Positions 50,744-61,348 of a DNA stretch of 64,000 bases are shown one piece after another (the stretch's first letter is position 1; each line of letters begins with the position of its first letter). This stretch comes from Pseudobdellovibrionaceae bacterium (GTDB lineage Bacteria > Bdellovibrionota > Bdellovibrionia > Bdellovibrionales > Bdellovibrionaceae). The notes beneath the pieces were generated by a model. The model did not search any database, was not told the origin of the DNA, and was given only the letters and a program-made list of their open reading frames with translations. The stretch lies in assembly GCA_019637875.1 (NCBI GenBank), contig JAHBUW010000003.1, forward strand, positions 248,001 to 312,000, given 5' to 3'. Position numbers and translations under genes: made by a program.

Positions 50744-53000
50744 CACCGACCTTCCAGGCTTCGGTTTGCGGGACCGGGAGCTCGATGATCATGCGGGTGC
50801 CCTTGGGCTCATTCGCCAGCGCGCGGATAAAACCGCTATGGTCCTCGACAATACGTTTCACGATGGGGAGCCCCAAGCCCGTCCCGCCCTCTTTCGTGCT
50901 GAAATAGGGTTCAAACATCCGGGAGCGCTGTGGTGCAGGAATCCCACACCCCGTGTCCGCCACGGTGAGTCTTAGGATGCGGAGTTCGGGATCGAACTTG
51001 GTCTCGATGCGGATTTTCTTCACGGGCTCTGAACTGACGGCCGCCACCGCGTTGTCGATGAGGTTCACGAGCACGCGCCGGATCTGGTCCGGATCCAGAC
51101 GGAAAACGGGCAGCTCGGGCTCGCGGTCGAACTCGAACGTCACGCCCGCGTGGGCGCTGGTGAAAAGCGGGAGGGTCTCTTCGATGAGCTGATTCAGGTT
51201 CACCGGCACGGGCCGCGCCTGCGGCAGGCGCGCGAACTGGGTGAACTCGTTCACCAGATTTTTCAGATCATCGGTTTGGCGCACGATCATCGTCGTGCAC
51301 TCTTTGAACGCGGGGTCCGTGATCTGCTCGCCGAATTTGCGTTGCAGACGTTCGGCGGAAAGTTTGATCGGCGTGAGCGGGTTCTTGATCTCGTGCGCGA
51401 TACGTTTCGCGACCTCGGACCACGCGGCCGCGCGCTGCGCGCTTTGGATCGGCGACATATCGTCGAAGACGAGGACCTTCCCGATCTCGTCGTCGTTGTC
51501 GCTTTTCAAAATCGACAGGGTCATCAGAAGCGGGATGCTTTCGCCGTTCACGTTGACCGAAAGCTCCTTCTGGATGGTTTCAGTCCGGTGCTCCTGCATG
51601 GTCTTCAGCAGATCCGCGAACAGTCGGAAATACTCGAGCGTCAGGAGCTCCCGCACCGAGCGGCCGATGTATTTGGCCGGCTCGAGCTTCAACAGCTCGC
51701 CCGCGCGTTTGTTGAAGGTCGTGATGATCCCGGTCTTGTCCACCGAGATGACGCCCGCGCTGACCGAGCCGAGCACGACCTCGATGTAGGCGGTGTGCTC
51801 GTCGAGCTCCAGCAGCGTCGTGCGCAGGCTTTGGTTGGCCGCGCGGACCTCTTGCTCGGACTTCGAAAGGTTCTGGGTCATCTGGTTGAAGCTTTCGACG
51901 AGGCTCGCGATCTCTTCCGAGCCGGTGCGCACCTCGACGGGGGTGTAGTCCCCGCCCGCGATGCGTTTCGTCGCGCGCCCCAGCTGCACGAGGGGGATCG
52001 AGAGCTGCTTCGCCAAGTGGAACCCGAACCACGTCGCCGCCAGCAGGACCACGAGGGTCATCAAGAAGAGGATGATCAGGTACATCGACTTCAGCGGGTA
52101 CTCGAGAGGGTTCACGTCGCGGAACTCTTCGTAGGCCGACGAGATGTCGTTCATCTTCGAGGTCAGGCTGAGCGGCACGAAGCTCGAGACGATCACGGCG
52201 CCGCGGTTCTGCCCCTCTTCCACGGGGACGATGACCCGCACGAGGTTCCCGTCGCCGAACTGGTGGATGGTGCTGCCGTCGACCTGCGACTTGATCCCTT
52301 TTTGCAGAAACTCGAGCGAGGCCTTGGGGATCATCGGGATCGTCTCGTCGTCCGAGATCGCGATCTCGCGCTGACCGAAGAGGTTCGGATAGTACTCGAC
52401 CGCGTCCAGCGCGTAGAGCTTCTGCAGTCCCGTCAGGCGGCGCTTGATGCCCGCGCGGTCCATCCGTTTGATGTCGTCGGCGATCTGGTGGGCGAAGTGG
52501 TAATTCCGTTTCTTCGCGTTGAAGTAGTAGGCGTTCGTCACCTCGAGCGAGCTTTTCAGGACCCCGCCCATCTTGGCCGAGAACCACTTATCGAAGCTCG
52601 AGTTGATGTAATAAACCGAAGTGACGAAGATCAGGAGCGTCGGCACCACGCTGAAGGCCACGAAGGCCGCGATCAGCTTCGCTTTCAGCGAAGAGCCGAA
52701 GATCTTCCCTCGCCGCTCGACGAAGACCTTCACGACGTTGCGGAAGATCAGGAAGAGAAGCAGCAGCAGCAGGATGATGTTGAAGTTGACCAGGCCGAAG
52801 AAAAAGATCGAGTGGACGAACGGCAACTGGTGGCTGATCTGGAACAGGCGGATTTCGAACCACGTCAGCCCGAAAAACAGCGCGGCCAAAAAGAAAATCA
52901 CCAGCACTTCGCGGCGGCGCTTTCTGATCTCGTCGGTCCAGTTCGCGGCCGTCTCGGGCCCGGGACCCGATTCAATTTCGGGATCGTTCAACTTCGACAT
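50730..53000 (-). CDS. NtrY-like membrane sensor kinase
   Basis: A 756-residue kinase. Membrane helices at about 31-50, 63-87, 108-132 and 306-328, with a periplasmic loop of roughly 170 residues. Then HAMP (about 328-380), PAS (about 400-500), dimerisation domain with His536 (RIAHEIKNPLTPIKLSAERL) and ATPase domain (NLIDNAVAAV, DTGCGIP, GGTGLGLPIV). This is the NtrY layout; in other proteobacteria NtrYX responds to nitrogen or redox state. The partner regulator follows 135 bases later across a large hairpin. Confidence 0.9.
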   Translation of the reverse strand: MSKLNDPEIESGPGPETAANWTDEIRKRRREVLVIFFLAALFFGLTWFEIRLFQISHQLPFVHSIFFFGLVNFNIILLLLLLFLIFRNVVKVFVERRGKIFGSSLKAKLIAAFVAFSVVPTLLIFVTSVYYINSSFDKWFSAKMGGVLKSSLEVTNAYYFNAKKRNYHFAHQIADDIKRMDRAGIKRRLTGLQKLYALDAVEYYPNLFGQREIAISDDETIPMIPKASLEFLQKGIKSQVDGSTIHQFGDGNLVRVIVPVEEGQNRGAVIVSSFVPLSLTSKMNDISSAYEEFRDVNPLEYPLKSMYLIILFLMTLVVLLAATWFGFHLAKQLSIPLVQLGRATKRIAGGDYTPVEVRTGSEEIASLVESFNQMTQNLSKSEQEVRAANQSLRTTLLELDEHTAYIEVVLGSVSAGVISVDKTGIITTFNKRAGELLKLEPAKYIGRSVRELLTLEYFRLFADLLKTMQEHRTETIQKELSVNVNGESIPLLMTLSILKSDNDDEIGKVLVFDDMSPIQSAQRAAAWSEVAKRIAHEIKNPLTPIKLSAERLQRKFGEQITDPAFKECTTMIVRQTDDLKNLVNEFTQFARLPQARPVPVNLNQLIEETLPLFTSAHAGVTFEFDREPELPVFRLDPDQIRRVLVNLIDNAVAAVSSEPVKKIRIETKFDPELRILRLTVADTGCGIPAPQRSRMFEPYFSTKEGGTGLGLPIVKRIVEDHSGFIRALANEPKGTRMIIELPVPQTEAWKVGGKGV

Positions 53001-53067
53001 GTGGTGAGTAGATTAGCACCGGCAGGCCCGACGCAACAACGCCGGGACATCATCGTAACGCCGATGG

Positions 53068-53661
53068 TTATTCGCCGCGAGTGAGGATCTTCGCTTTGGC
53101 GGAGCCGGGGACGAGCTGGGCCTCTTTGCGGCGTCCCGCCTCGGCGGGGCTTTTCGCCTTCGCGATCTCGCGGGTGAGTTCGATCATCTCGAGGACGGCC
53201 TCGGCGGCCTCTTCACCCTTGTGGCCATGTTTGCCGCCCACGCGGTCTTCGGCCTGCGCCCAGTTCTCGACCGTGAGCACGCCGAAACCGACGGGACGGC
53301 CGAAATCCAGGATGAGCCGGGTCAGGGCGCGCTCGACGCTTTGGTTCACGTATTCGAAGTGGGGTGTTTCTCCGCGGATCACGCAGCCGAGGGCGATCAC
53401 GCCCTGGCAGCCCTTGTCGAAGAGCGCCTGCACCGCCAGCGGGATTTCGATGGCGCCGGGAACGTCGACCGACCACATTTCGTAGTTGGCGCCACTGGCC
53501 TTTGGATCCGCGAGGCGTCTCTCATTACGGGTCTCGATCACGCGCTCGGCGCCGTCACGGAGTTTGCCCGTGATCTCGGTGTTGAAGCGCGCGGTGACGA
53601 CGCCCACGCGGATGAGCGGGGCTTTTTTCTTTTTCGGAGCGGCCTTCTTCTTTTTCGCCAT
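53068..53661 (-). CDS. ribH: 6,7-dimethyl-8-ribityllumazine synthase
   Basis: Joins 3,4-dihydroxybutanone phosphate with the pyrimidine to form lumazine. The 197-residue protein starts at 53661 with a very Lys-rich leader (MAKKKKAAPKKKK), then VGVVTARFNTEI. The catalytic loop has GCVIRGETPHFEYV with the active histidine. About 40 residues longer than the norm because of basic N- and C-terminal extensions. Third gene of the rib operon, 11 bases after ribBX. nusB does not follow. Confidence 0.95.
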   Translation of the reverse strand: MAKKKKAAPKKKKAPLIRVGVVTARFNTEITGKLRDGAERVIETRNERRLADPKASGANYEMWSVDVPGAIEIPLAVQALFDKGCQGVIALGCVIRGETPHFEYVNQSVERALTRLILDFGRPVGFGVLTVENWAQAEDRVGGKHGHKGEEAAEAVLEMIELTREIAKAKSPAEAGRRKEAQLVPGSAKAKILTRGE

Positions 53662-53672
53662 GAGGTGATTCC

Positions 53673-54770
53673 TTAATTGAGAGCGAGCGTATCGACGATT
53701 TCGAGATCGAAAGCCTTCAGACCCACACGCTTTTCCACGGTGTTGGTCAGCAGGCGGATCTGGTGCGCCCCGATCGCGCGCAAGATCTGCGCGCCGATTC
53801 CGTAGTCGCGTTCGTCCATGGGGGGAACCGAACGTTCGCCAACCCACGTCTGGATCTCGGCGGCCAAACCCTCGGCGCGGTTTTTACCGCGCAGAAGGAC
53901 CAGGCAGCCGCGACCTTCCTTATCGATGGCGTTGAGGCCCGCTTCGAGCGCGGTGCCCCCGTGACCGATGAGCTGCATCAGGTCCCGCGTGTAAGAATCG
54001 AGCTGCACGCGCACGAGCGTGGGCTCGTTGGGGACGATCTCGCCTTTTTGCAGAACGAGGTGTTCGCAGCCGTCGAGTTTCGATTTGAAAACGCGCGCGC
54101 GGTAACCGCGCCAGGGGATCTCGGTGGTCAGGATCTCTTCCACGAGCAGCTCGCGACGCAGACGGAACTCGATCAGGTCGACGATGGTGCCGATTTTCAG
54201 TTTGTGTTTTTCCGCGAAGCTCATCAGATCCGGAACGCGAGCCATGGTGCCGTCGTCGTTCATCACTTCGCAGATGACCGCCGCCGGCTGGAGTCCCGCC
54301 AGGACCGACAGATCCACCGACCCCTCGGTGTGACCGGCGCGCTTCAGGACGCCGCCCTTCTGCGCGCGGATGGGGAAGATGTGCCCGGGCATGTGCAGAT
54401 CCGAAGGTTTCGCGTTCGGGTTCGAAGCGACGCGCACGGTATGCGCGCGGTCCGCCGCCGAGATCCCGGTCGTCACGCCGAAGGACGCCTCGATCGAAAC
54501 GGTGAAGGCCGTCTTGTTGGGCGAGTCGTTGAACTCTTCGTTGACCATCTGGGGGATCTTCAAACGTTCGATCTGCTCACTCGCGAGCGCCAGGCAGATG
54601 AGGCCCCGCGCTTCGCGCGCCATGAAGTTGATCGCCTCGGTGGTCACGAAGTCGGCGGCCAGGATCAGGTCGCCCTCGTTCTCGCGGTCTTCGTCGTCGA
54701 CGAGGATCACGATCTTACCTTGGCGAATGTCTTCGATCAGTTCTTCGGGCGTGTTGAATTTGACGCTCAT
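53673..54770 (-). CDS. DHBP synthase fused to a degenerate GTP cyclohydrolase II domain (RibBX-like)
   Basis: The N-terminal half (1-205) is an intact RibB, making 3,4-dihydroxybutanone phosphate from ribulose phosphate: DDEDRENEGDL and RAGHTEGSVDL carry the metal and catalytic residues. The C-terminal half aligns with RibA but lacks its zinc cysteines. Where RibA has the C-x10-C-x-C site (SECLTGDVFGS...CDCG), this reads PTLVRVQLDSYTRDLMQLIG; the RQEGRG segment is DKEGRG. I infer no cyclohydrolase activity, as in proteins known as RibBX. 365 residues; ATG overlaps the ribE stop (ATGA). Confidence 0.9.
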   Translation of the reverse strand: MSVKFNTPEELIEDIRQGKIVILVDDEDRENEGDLILAADFVTTEAINFMAREARGLICLALASEQIERLKIPQMVNEEFNDSPNKTAFTVSIEASFGVTTGISAADRAHTVRVASNPNAKPSDLHMPGHIFPIRAQKGGVLKRAGHTEGSVDLSVLAGLQPAAVICEVMNDDGTMARVPDLMSFAEKHKLKIGTIVDLIEFRLRRELLVEEILTTEIPWRGYRARVFKSKLDGCEHLVLQKGEIVPNEPTLVRVQLDSYTRDLMQLIGHGGTALEAGLNAIDKEGRGCLVLLRGKNRAEGLAAEIQTWVGERSVPPMDERDYGIGAQILRAIGAHQIRLLTNTVEKRVGLKAFDLEIVDTLALN

Positions 54771-55378
54771 TTGTTTTCCTCGCGGCTCTCGAGCGCGGAC
54801 ATCAGGCCCTTGGCCATCCAGTCCATCTCGATATTCAAGAGCTCGCCCGTTTTGAATTGGGTCAGGTTCGTGCGTTTCATCGTTTCGGGGATCAAGCAGA
54901 CTTCGACCTCGCCCGCGGGCGTGATCTCGTTCACGGTCAGCGACACGCCTTGAATCGTCAGGCTGCCCTTTTTCCAGATCGCGGGTTTGTAGTTCTCGCG
55001 AACCTTCACGCGCAGGATCCACGAATCGCCCTGAGCCGCCGAGTAGGTCACCGGCGCCAGGAAGTCGACATGACCGCTGACGAGGTGACCGTGGATGCGA
55101 TCGCCGAACTTCAGCGAGCGCTCGAGGTTCACGGGTTTGTCCTGGAGTTTTTTGGGTTGGCTGATCTCGAGGACCTTCAGCGTTTCCGCGCCGAGGGCGA
55201 AAGTCATCTGCTCGGGATTGAAAGTCTCGACGGTCAGGCAGACGCCGTTCACCGCGATGGAGTCTCCGGTTTTGATGTCGTCGAATTCGGGTGGACGCTC
55301 GACCACGATGCGAAGCGATTGTTCGCCCGGCTCGAGGCTCAGGATGCGGCGGGTGGACTCAATGATCCCTGAAAACAT
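54767..55378 (-). CDS. ribE: Riboflavin synthase alpha chain
   Basis: Last step of riboflavin synthesis (two lumazines give riboflavin). The 203-residue protein has two lumazine-binding domains: MFSGIIEST...GDSIAVNGVCLTV and HGHLVSGHVDF...KKGSLTIQGVSLTV. The start at 55378 is set by the family start (MF-GIIE). A strong hairpin lies two bases upstream and contains the only G-rich stretch that could bind ribosomes. First gene of ribE-ribBX-ribH. No FMN riboswitch fits in the 50-base gap. Confidence 0.95.
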   Translation of the reverse strand: MFSGIIESTRRILSLEPGEQSLRIVVERPPEFDDIKTGDSIAVNGVCLTVETFNPEQMTFALGAETLKVLEISQPKKLQDKPVNLERSLKFGDRIHGHLVSGHVDFLAPVTYSAAQGDSWILRVKVRENYKPAIWKKGSLTIQGVSLTVNEITPAGEVEVCLIPETMKRTNLTQFKTGELLNIEMDWMAKGLMSALESREENK

Positions 55379-55380
55379 AG

Positions 55381-55407
55381 GCCCCCGATCTCTCATTTAT
55401 CGGGGGC
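55381..55407. repeat. Hairpin immediately upstream of ribE
   Basis: A perfect 9-bp stem (GCCCCCGAT/ATCGGGGGC, 9-base loop). On the minus strand it ends two bases before the ribE ATG with no T-run, so it may mask translation. On the plus strand it is followed only by CTTTGG. Confidence 0.7.
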
Positions 55408-55428
55408 TTTGGCAAGGGCTTGAAGGCC

Positions 55429-56553
55429 TTAGGGATTGCGCGCCTGGGTGGTGGATTTGCCGGTCTTGTCCTTGGGCGGTTCGTAGGCTTTGTGCATGTA
55501 AATCCGGGCTCCGGGCTTGATCACCTGATCGCGTGAGTAGGGATAGTTTTCAGGGTCGTTGTCGATCACCGTCGCGATCGACATGGTATCGCCGACCGAG
55601 GTGATCTTGGCGTAGGCGACGGCCTCGGAGTTCACGGTGGACCCCATCAGCGCCGAGCCACAGACAGCCCCTTGCCAACGGTATTTGACGTTATGGACCT
55701 TCACGACGTCGCCGACCATCAGACCCGCGTCGGTCGCGTTGCCCGCGTTGATGTAGATCGACTTGTCGCAGTTGCGCATGACCATCGCGTACCAAGGGTG
55801 CGCGGCATCCCACTGCTGCTTCAGATCTTTCAAAGAGGCGATCATCCCCTCTTCGACGACCTGACGCAGGGGTGAGTTGTAGTAGTACTTCGGTCCCAAC
55901 GAGAAGCCCGAGAAGCTCAGCTGCGCGGCCACGTTGAACTCGTTACCGTAGGACTGCTGGCTCGTCGCCGCGATGTTGTGGTTGGTGATGAGCGGGTCCA
56001 TGACCTTCAAGGTCATCGCGAGCTCGTAGGATTTGAAATCGAACGACAGTCCGGGCAAAAACGCGATCTGCGACAGCGACAGGCTCAAGCCCCCCGCTTG
56101 TTTGAGGCGGAAATCGAGGATGTTCCCGCTGACCACGCCCTGGGGCAGATCGATCAGGCACGCCGCGCGCTCCGAGATGATCGACTTCGACGCCAGACCG
56201 TTGGCGATCAGCTCCGTCTCTTCGGGATCGATACACTGATTGAATTGCGCGGCTTCCGAATCGCTCAAGCCATCGGGGCTGTAGGTTTTCAGCGGATCGA
56301 TGGTCGACGTCGAAAAGCTCTGCGACTTGCGCAGGACATCGTACATCTGCGCGTTGGCAACGTACTCGAAGTCGAAGCTGCCCTGCCCGCTCGGCAGGAT
56401 GATCGTGGGCGCCGCGATTTTGCCCATGTTCACGCGGCGGCGCAGGGAACGACCTTCGGTCTGCTCGCAGCCCTCGTTCCCCATAATCATGGCGGCGCAA
56501 GAGAAGATCAGACTCGCTTTCAGAATGCTTTTGATCGTGCCCACAGCTTTCAT
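55429..56553 (-). CDS. Exported protein of unknown function
   Basis: A 374-residue protein with an N-terminal hydrophobic segment (residues 8-24, ILKASLIFSCAAMIMG) followed by NEGCEQ; a cysteine could be lipidated, but neither candidate lipobox is canonical. The C-terminal 110 residues (GDVVKVHNVKYRWQG, then VAYAKITSVGD and IKPGARIYM) resemble small beta domains of the FlgT C-terminal kind, a weak resemblance only. It precedes the rib operon by 50 bases; the function of the pairing is unknown. Confidence 0.7.
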   Translation of the reverse strand: MKAVGTIKSILKASLIFSCAAMIMGNEGCEQTEGRSLRRRVNMGKIAAPTIILPSGQGSFDFEYVANAQMYDVLRKSQSFSTSTIDPLKTYSPDGLSDSEAAQFNQCIDPEETELIANGLASKSIISERAACLIDLPQGVVSGNILDFRLKQAGGLSLSLSQIAFLPGLSFDFKSYELAMTLKVMDPLITNHNIAATSQQSYGNEFNVAAQLSFSGFSLGPKYYYNSPLRQVVEEGMIASLKDLKQQWDAAHPWYAMVMRNCDKSIYINAGNATDAGLMVGDVVKVHNVKYRWQGAVCGSALMGSTVNSEAVAYAKITSVGDTMSIATVIDNDPENYPYSRDQVIKPGARIYMHKAYEPPKDKTGKSTTQARNP

Positions 56554-56961
56554 TCTTCCTCCGACGAACCCGACATGGGTTCTTAGCGAACCAAACTTTT
56601 GGCTCTTAACGAACAGCGGTCTAGCCCCTAGACCTTTGTCCGCATCACTCCCTTCGGAGCGCCTTCACTTTCATTTGAGGATGATTCCAGACGTCGGTCC
56701 AGTTCGGTGGAAGTCCGCGCGGGGACTGGGAATTCATGAACCGCGCGCCAAGATGAGGCGCGCTAAGTGGGCGGAATCAATCATTTCGGAAAAAATCCGC
56801 CGATTTACTTTTTCTCCGCGCTGGCTGCGGCTTTGACAGGATTCGGAGAACTCGCACCCGCAAGCTTTATGTTGCGGGCGGAAACTCCGACGGAGTGTCG
56901 ATCTTCTTTTAGTACGCGGTTGTTGGCGCGTCCTTAGTACGCGACTGATATTCGCGCGTTC
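56554..56961. other. Intergenic region with a short tandem repeat
   Basis: 408 bases without a credible gene. TTAGTACGCG occurs three times (56909, 56934 and 56962), the last being the 3' end of the next gene. A CCCGCAA/TTGCGGG hairpin lies at about 56858-56879 and a GGTCTAG/CTAGACC palindrome at 56618-56634, upstream of the exported-protein gene. No promoter stands out. Confidence 0.6.
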
Positions 56962-57375
56962 TTAGTACGCGACTTCGCAAACGATGGCGGCGGGTTTGCC
57001 GTCGCCGATCTGGAAGGTGGCCGGGTGAACGCGTGAACGGCTCCCCCACTCTTTGCCACCCGAGAGGCGCGCCGACTGGGTCGTGTCGATCACGAGCTGC
57101 ATCTTGTCGTTGCCGAGGCCAGGAACGTCGGCGACGTACTTCGCGCCGTCCTTGCGGATCTCGAACTGACGATCGAGGTCGGGCTCGTAGTTGCCGCCGT
57201 TTCCGTAGTAGCTGTCGGTGTACTTCACCTTCATGCGGTCGTACTCGCTCCACACCGTCGTGTAGAACTTGATGCTTTTGCCGCTCACGGCGACGCAGCG
57301 GAATTGAACGTTGGCGCGGGCGTGGCTTGTCGCCGCGACCAGAAGCAGTGCGATCAGGGTCAAAACGGATTTCAT
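56962..57375 (-). CDS. Small secreted protein of unknown function
   Basis: A 137-residue protein with a signal peptide (MKSVLTLIALLLVAATSHARA) after GGAGGG. The mature part has two cysteines, near each end (FRCVAVSG and IVCEVAY), likely joined by a disulfide, and looks beta-rich. The last codons and stop (GTCGCGTACTAA) are duplicated as partial tandem copies downstream. No family is recognised. Confidence 0.75.
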   Translation of the reverse strand: MKSVLTLIALLLVAATSHARANVQFRCVAVSGKSIKFYTTVWSEYDRMKVKYTDSYYGNGGNYEPDLDRQFEIRKDGAKYVADVPGLGNDKMQLVIDTTQSARLSGGKEWGSRSRVHPATFQIGDGKPAAIVCEVAY

Positions 57376-57453
57376 GGGTGTCCCTCCAAGGATGGCTTCG
57401 TCCTAGGAAAGGAGCCCTGGGTGCGGCAAGTGAGGCTTCCGTTGGCGTGAACT

Positions 57454-58422
57454 TTATTTAGGGCGGACCTCGGAACGTGCGGGTTTTCCGGTCAGGACGT
57501 CGTGAATGTTAGCGATAGCGAGAAGTCCCATGGCGTCCCGGGTCTCGCGCGTCGAGCTTCCCGTATGCGGGGTCGCCATGATGCGGGGATGCTTCAGGAG
57601 TCGCGGATCGGGGTTCGGCTCGTTCTTGTAGACGTCGAGCCCCGCCGCGAAGAGGTGCCCACGCTCCAGCGCTTGCAGAAGCGCGTTCTCATCGACGAGC
57701 GAACCGCGCGCGACGTTCACGAAAACCGCGTTTTGCGGCAACAAGCCGAAGCGGTGCGCGTTCATGATGTCGTCGGTCTCTTTTCCGCCCGGCGCGTGCA
57801 GCGACAGGATCTCGCAGTGCGGGAGCATCTCTTCGAAGTTTTTGAAGTAGGTCGCGCCTTTTTCCTCCGCAGGCGGAAGTCGGCGACGGTTCGAGTACAG
57901 AATCTTCATTCCGAAGCCCCGGGCACGGTCCGCGACCGCTTGGCCGATGCGCCCCATGCCAAGGATGCCGAGCGTGCGGCCACTCACTTCGCGTCCGAGC
58001 ATCTCGTTTTGCCCCAGCGCCCGGCCCCAGCCGTCGTCGAGCAACTCACGCTGTTCCGGTTGACGGCGAAGTGCCCCGAGCATCAACAACATCGCCAGAT
58101 CCGCCGTCGCTCTGGTGAGCACGTCCGGCGTATTTGTGACGACAAACCCCTTGGCGCGCGCGGCCTGCACATCGATGTGGTCAAAGCCCACACTACAAGT
58201 CGCCAGCACCTTAAGTTTCGCAGGAAGCTTCGCCATCGCGGCGGCATCGAACTTGTTCTGAAACCCGATCAGCAGCGCGTCCGCTTTCTTCGCGTTCGCC
58301 ATCTCGATCAGCGCATCCCGGTCGATGGCCTCGGTCCCGGTTCCGCAAGTCTCAAATTTCGCACGCGCCTGTTCCAGCGTGGCATCGGTCGCGGCAAAAG
58401 AAATGAGGACGACGGGCTTCAT
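57454..58422 (-). CDS. D-2-hydroxyacid dehydrogenase, GhrB-like
   Basis: NAD(P)-dependent reductase of 2-oxoacids, possibly glyoxylate or hydroxypyruvate. The 322-residue protein starts at 58422 (MKPVVLISF); a longer frame runs back through upstream hairpins and is not family-like. The nucleotide fold is GILGMGRIGQAVADRA, the substrate arginine is in VNVARGSLVDE and the catalytic histidine in TPHTGSST. The ribosome-binding site is poor. Substrate is inferred from the subfamily only. Confidence 0.87.
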   Translation of the reverse strand: MKPVVLISFAATDATLEQARAKFETCGTGTEAIDRDALIEMANAKKADALLIGFQNKFDAAAMAKLPAKLKVLATCSVGFDHIDVQAARAKGFVVTNTPDVLTRATADLAMLLMLGALRRQPEQRELLDDGWGRALGQNEMLGREVSGRTLGILGMGRIGQAVADRARGFGMKILYSNRRRLPPAEEKGATYFKNFEEMLPHCEILSLHAPGGKETDDIMNAHRFGLLPQNAVFVNVARGSLVDENALLQALERGHLFAAGLDVYKNEPNPDPRLLKHPRIMATPHTGSSTRETRDAMGLLAIANIHDVLTGKPARSEVRPK

Positions 58423-58429
58423 GCGGCTT

Positions 58430-58515
58430 AGGGTACCATCTACCCTGCGTAGCAAGGTAGATGGTACCCTACCGATTCCGCGGGGTACCACGTACCGCAC
58501 GCGGTACGTGGTACC
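58430..58515. repeat. Twin perfect GGTACC hairpins between clpB and the dehydrogenase gene
   Basis: Hairpin 1: arms 58430-58444 and 58456-58470 (AGGGTACCATCTACC and complement, 11-base loop). Hairpin 2: arms 58484-58498 and 58501-58515 (GGTACCACGTACCGC and complement, 2-base spacer). Both have perfect 15-bp stems and a shared GGTACCA--TACC arm pattern. No T-run follows on either strand. Confidence 0.85.
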
Positions 58516-58576
58516 TTTCGGCGCCCCGGGGATTCGCGCGGCGCGTTTCAAGAAGTGAGCGGCTAGGCGCCCCCGG

Positions 58577-61168
<2,592 letters not shown>

Positions 61169-61207
61169 GGTTTCTCCTGAAAGAAGGGGAAGCCCCTTCC
61201 GTACAAA

Positions 61208-61236
61208 ACATGGGTTCCCCTTGTGATTTCGTCAAG
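61208..61236 (-). promoter_or_regulatory. Candidate heat-shock promoter of clpB
   Basis: On the minus strand, CTTGACG (61230-61236), 15 bases and CCCATGT (61208-61214), close to the sigma-32 pattern CTTGAAA-N11-16-CCCCATNT. It lies 40 bases before the ATG. The same -35 could serve sigma-70. Confidence 0.55.
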
Positions 61237-61348
61237 TTGCTTTCCCAAACATCGTCCGTCCAAAGGAGATTTTCACCGTTTCATCGCGAGACACCGCGAA
61301 AATCGTCGTGTTAGCCTGATCGAACCGGGTGGGGACCTTGGAGGTTGG

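Noticed and set aside
55379-55428. FMN riboswitch upstream of the rib operon
   Set aside because: The gap is only 50 bases, far too short for the RFN aptamer; it contains just one simple hairpin.
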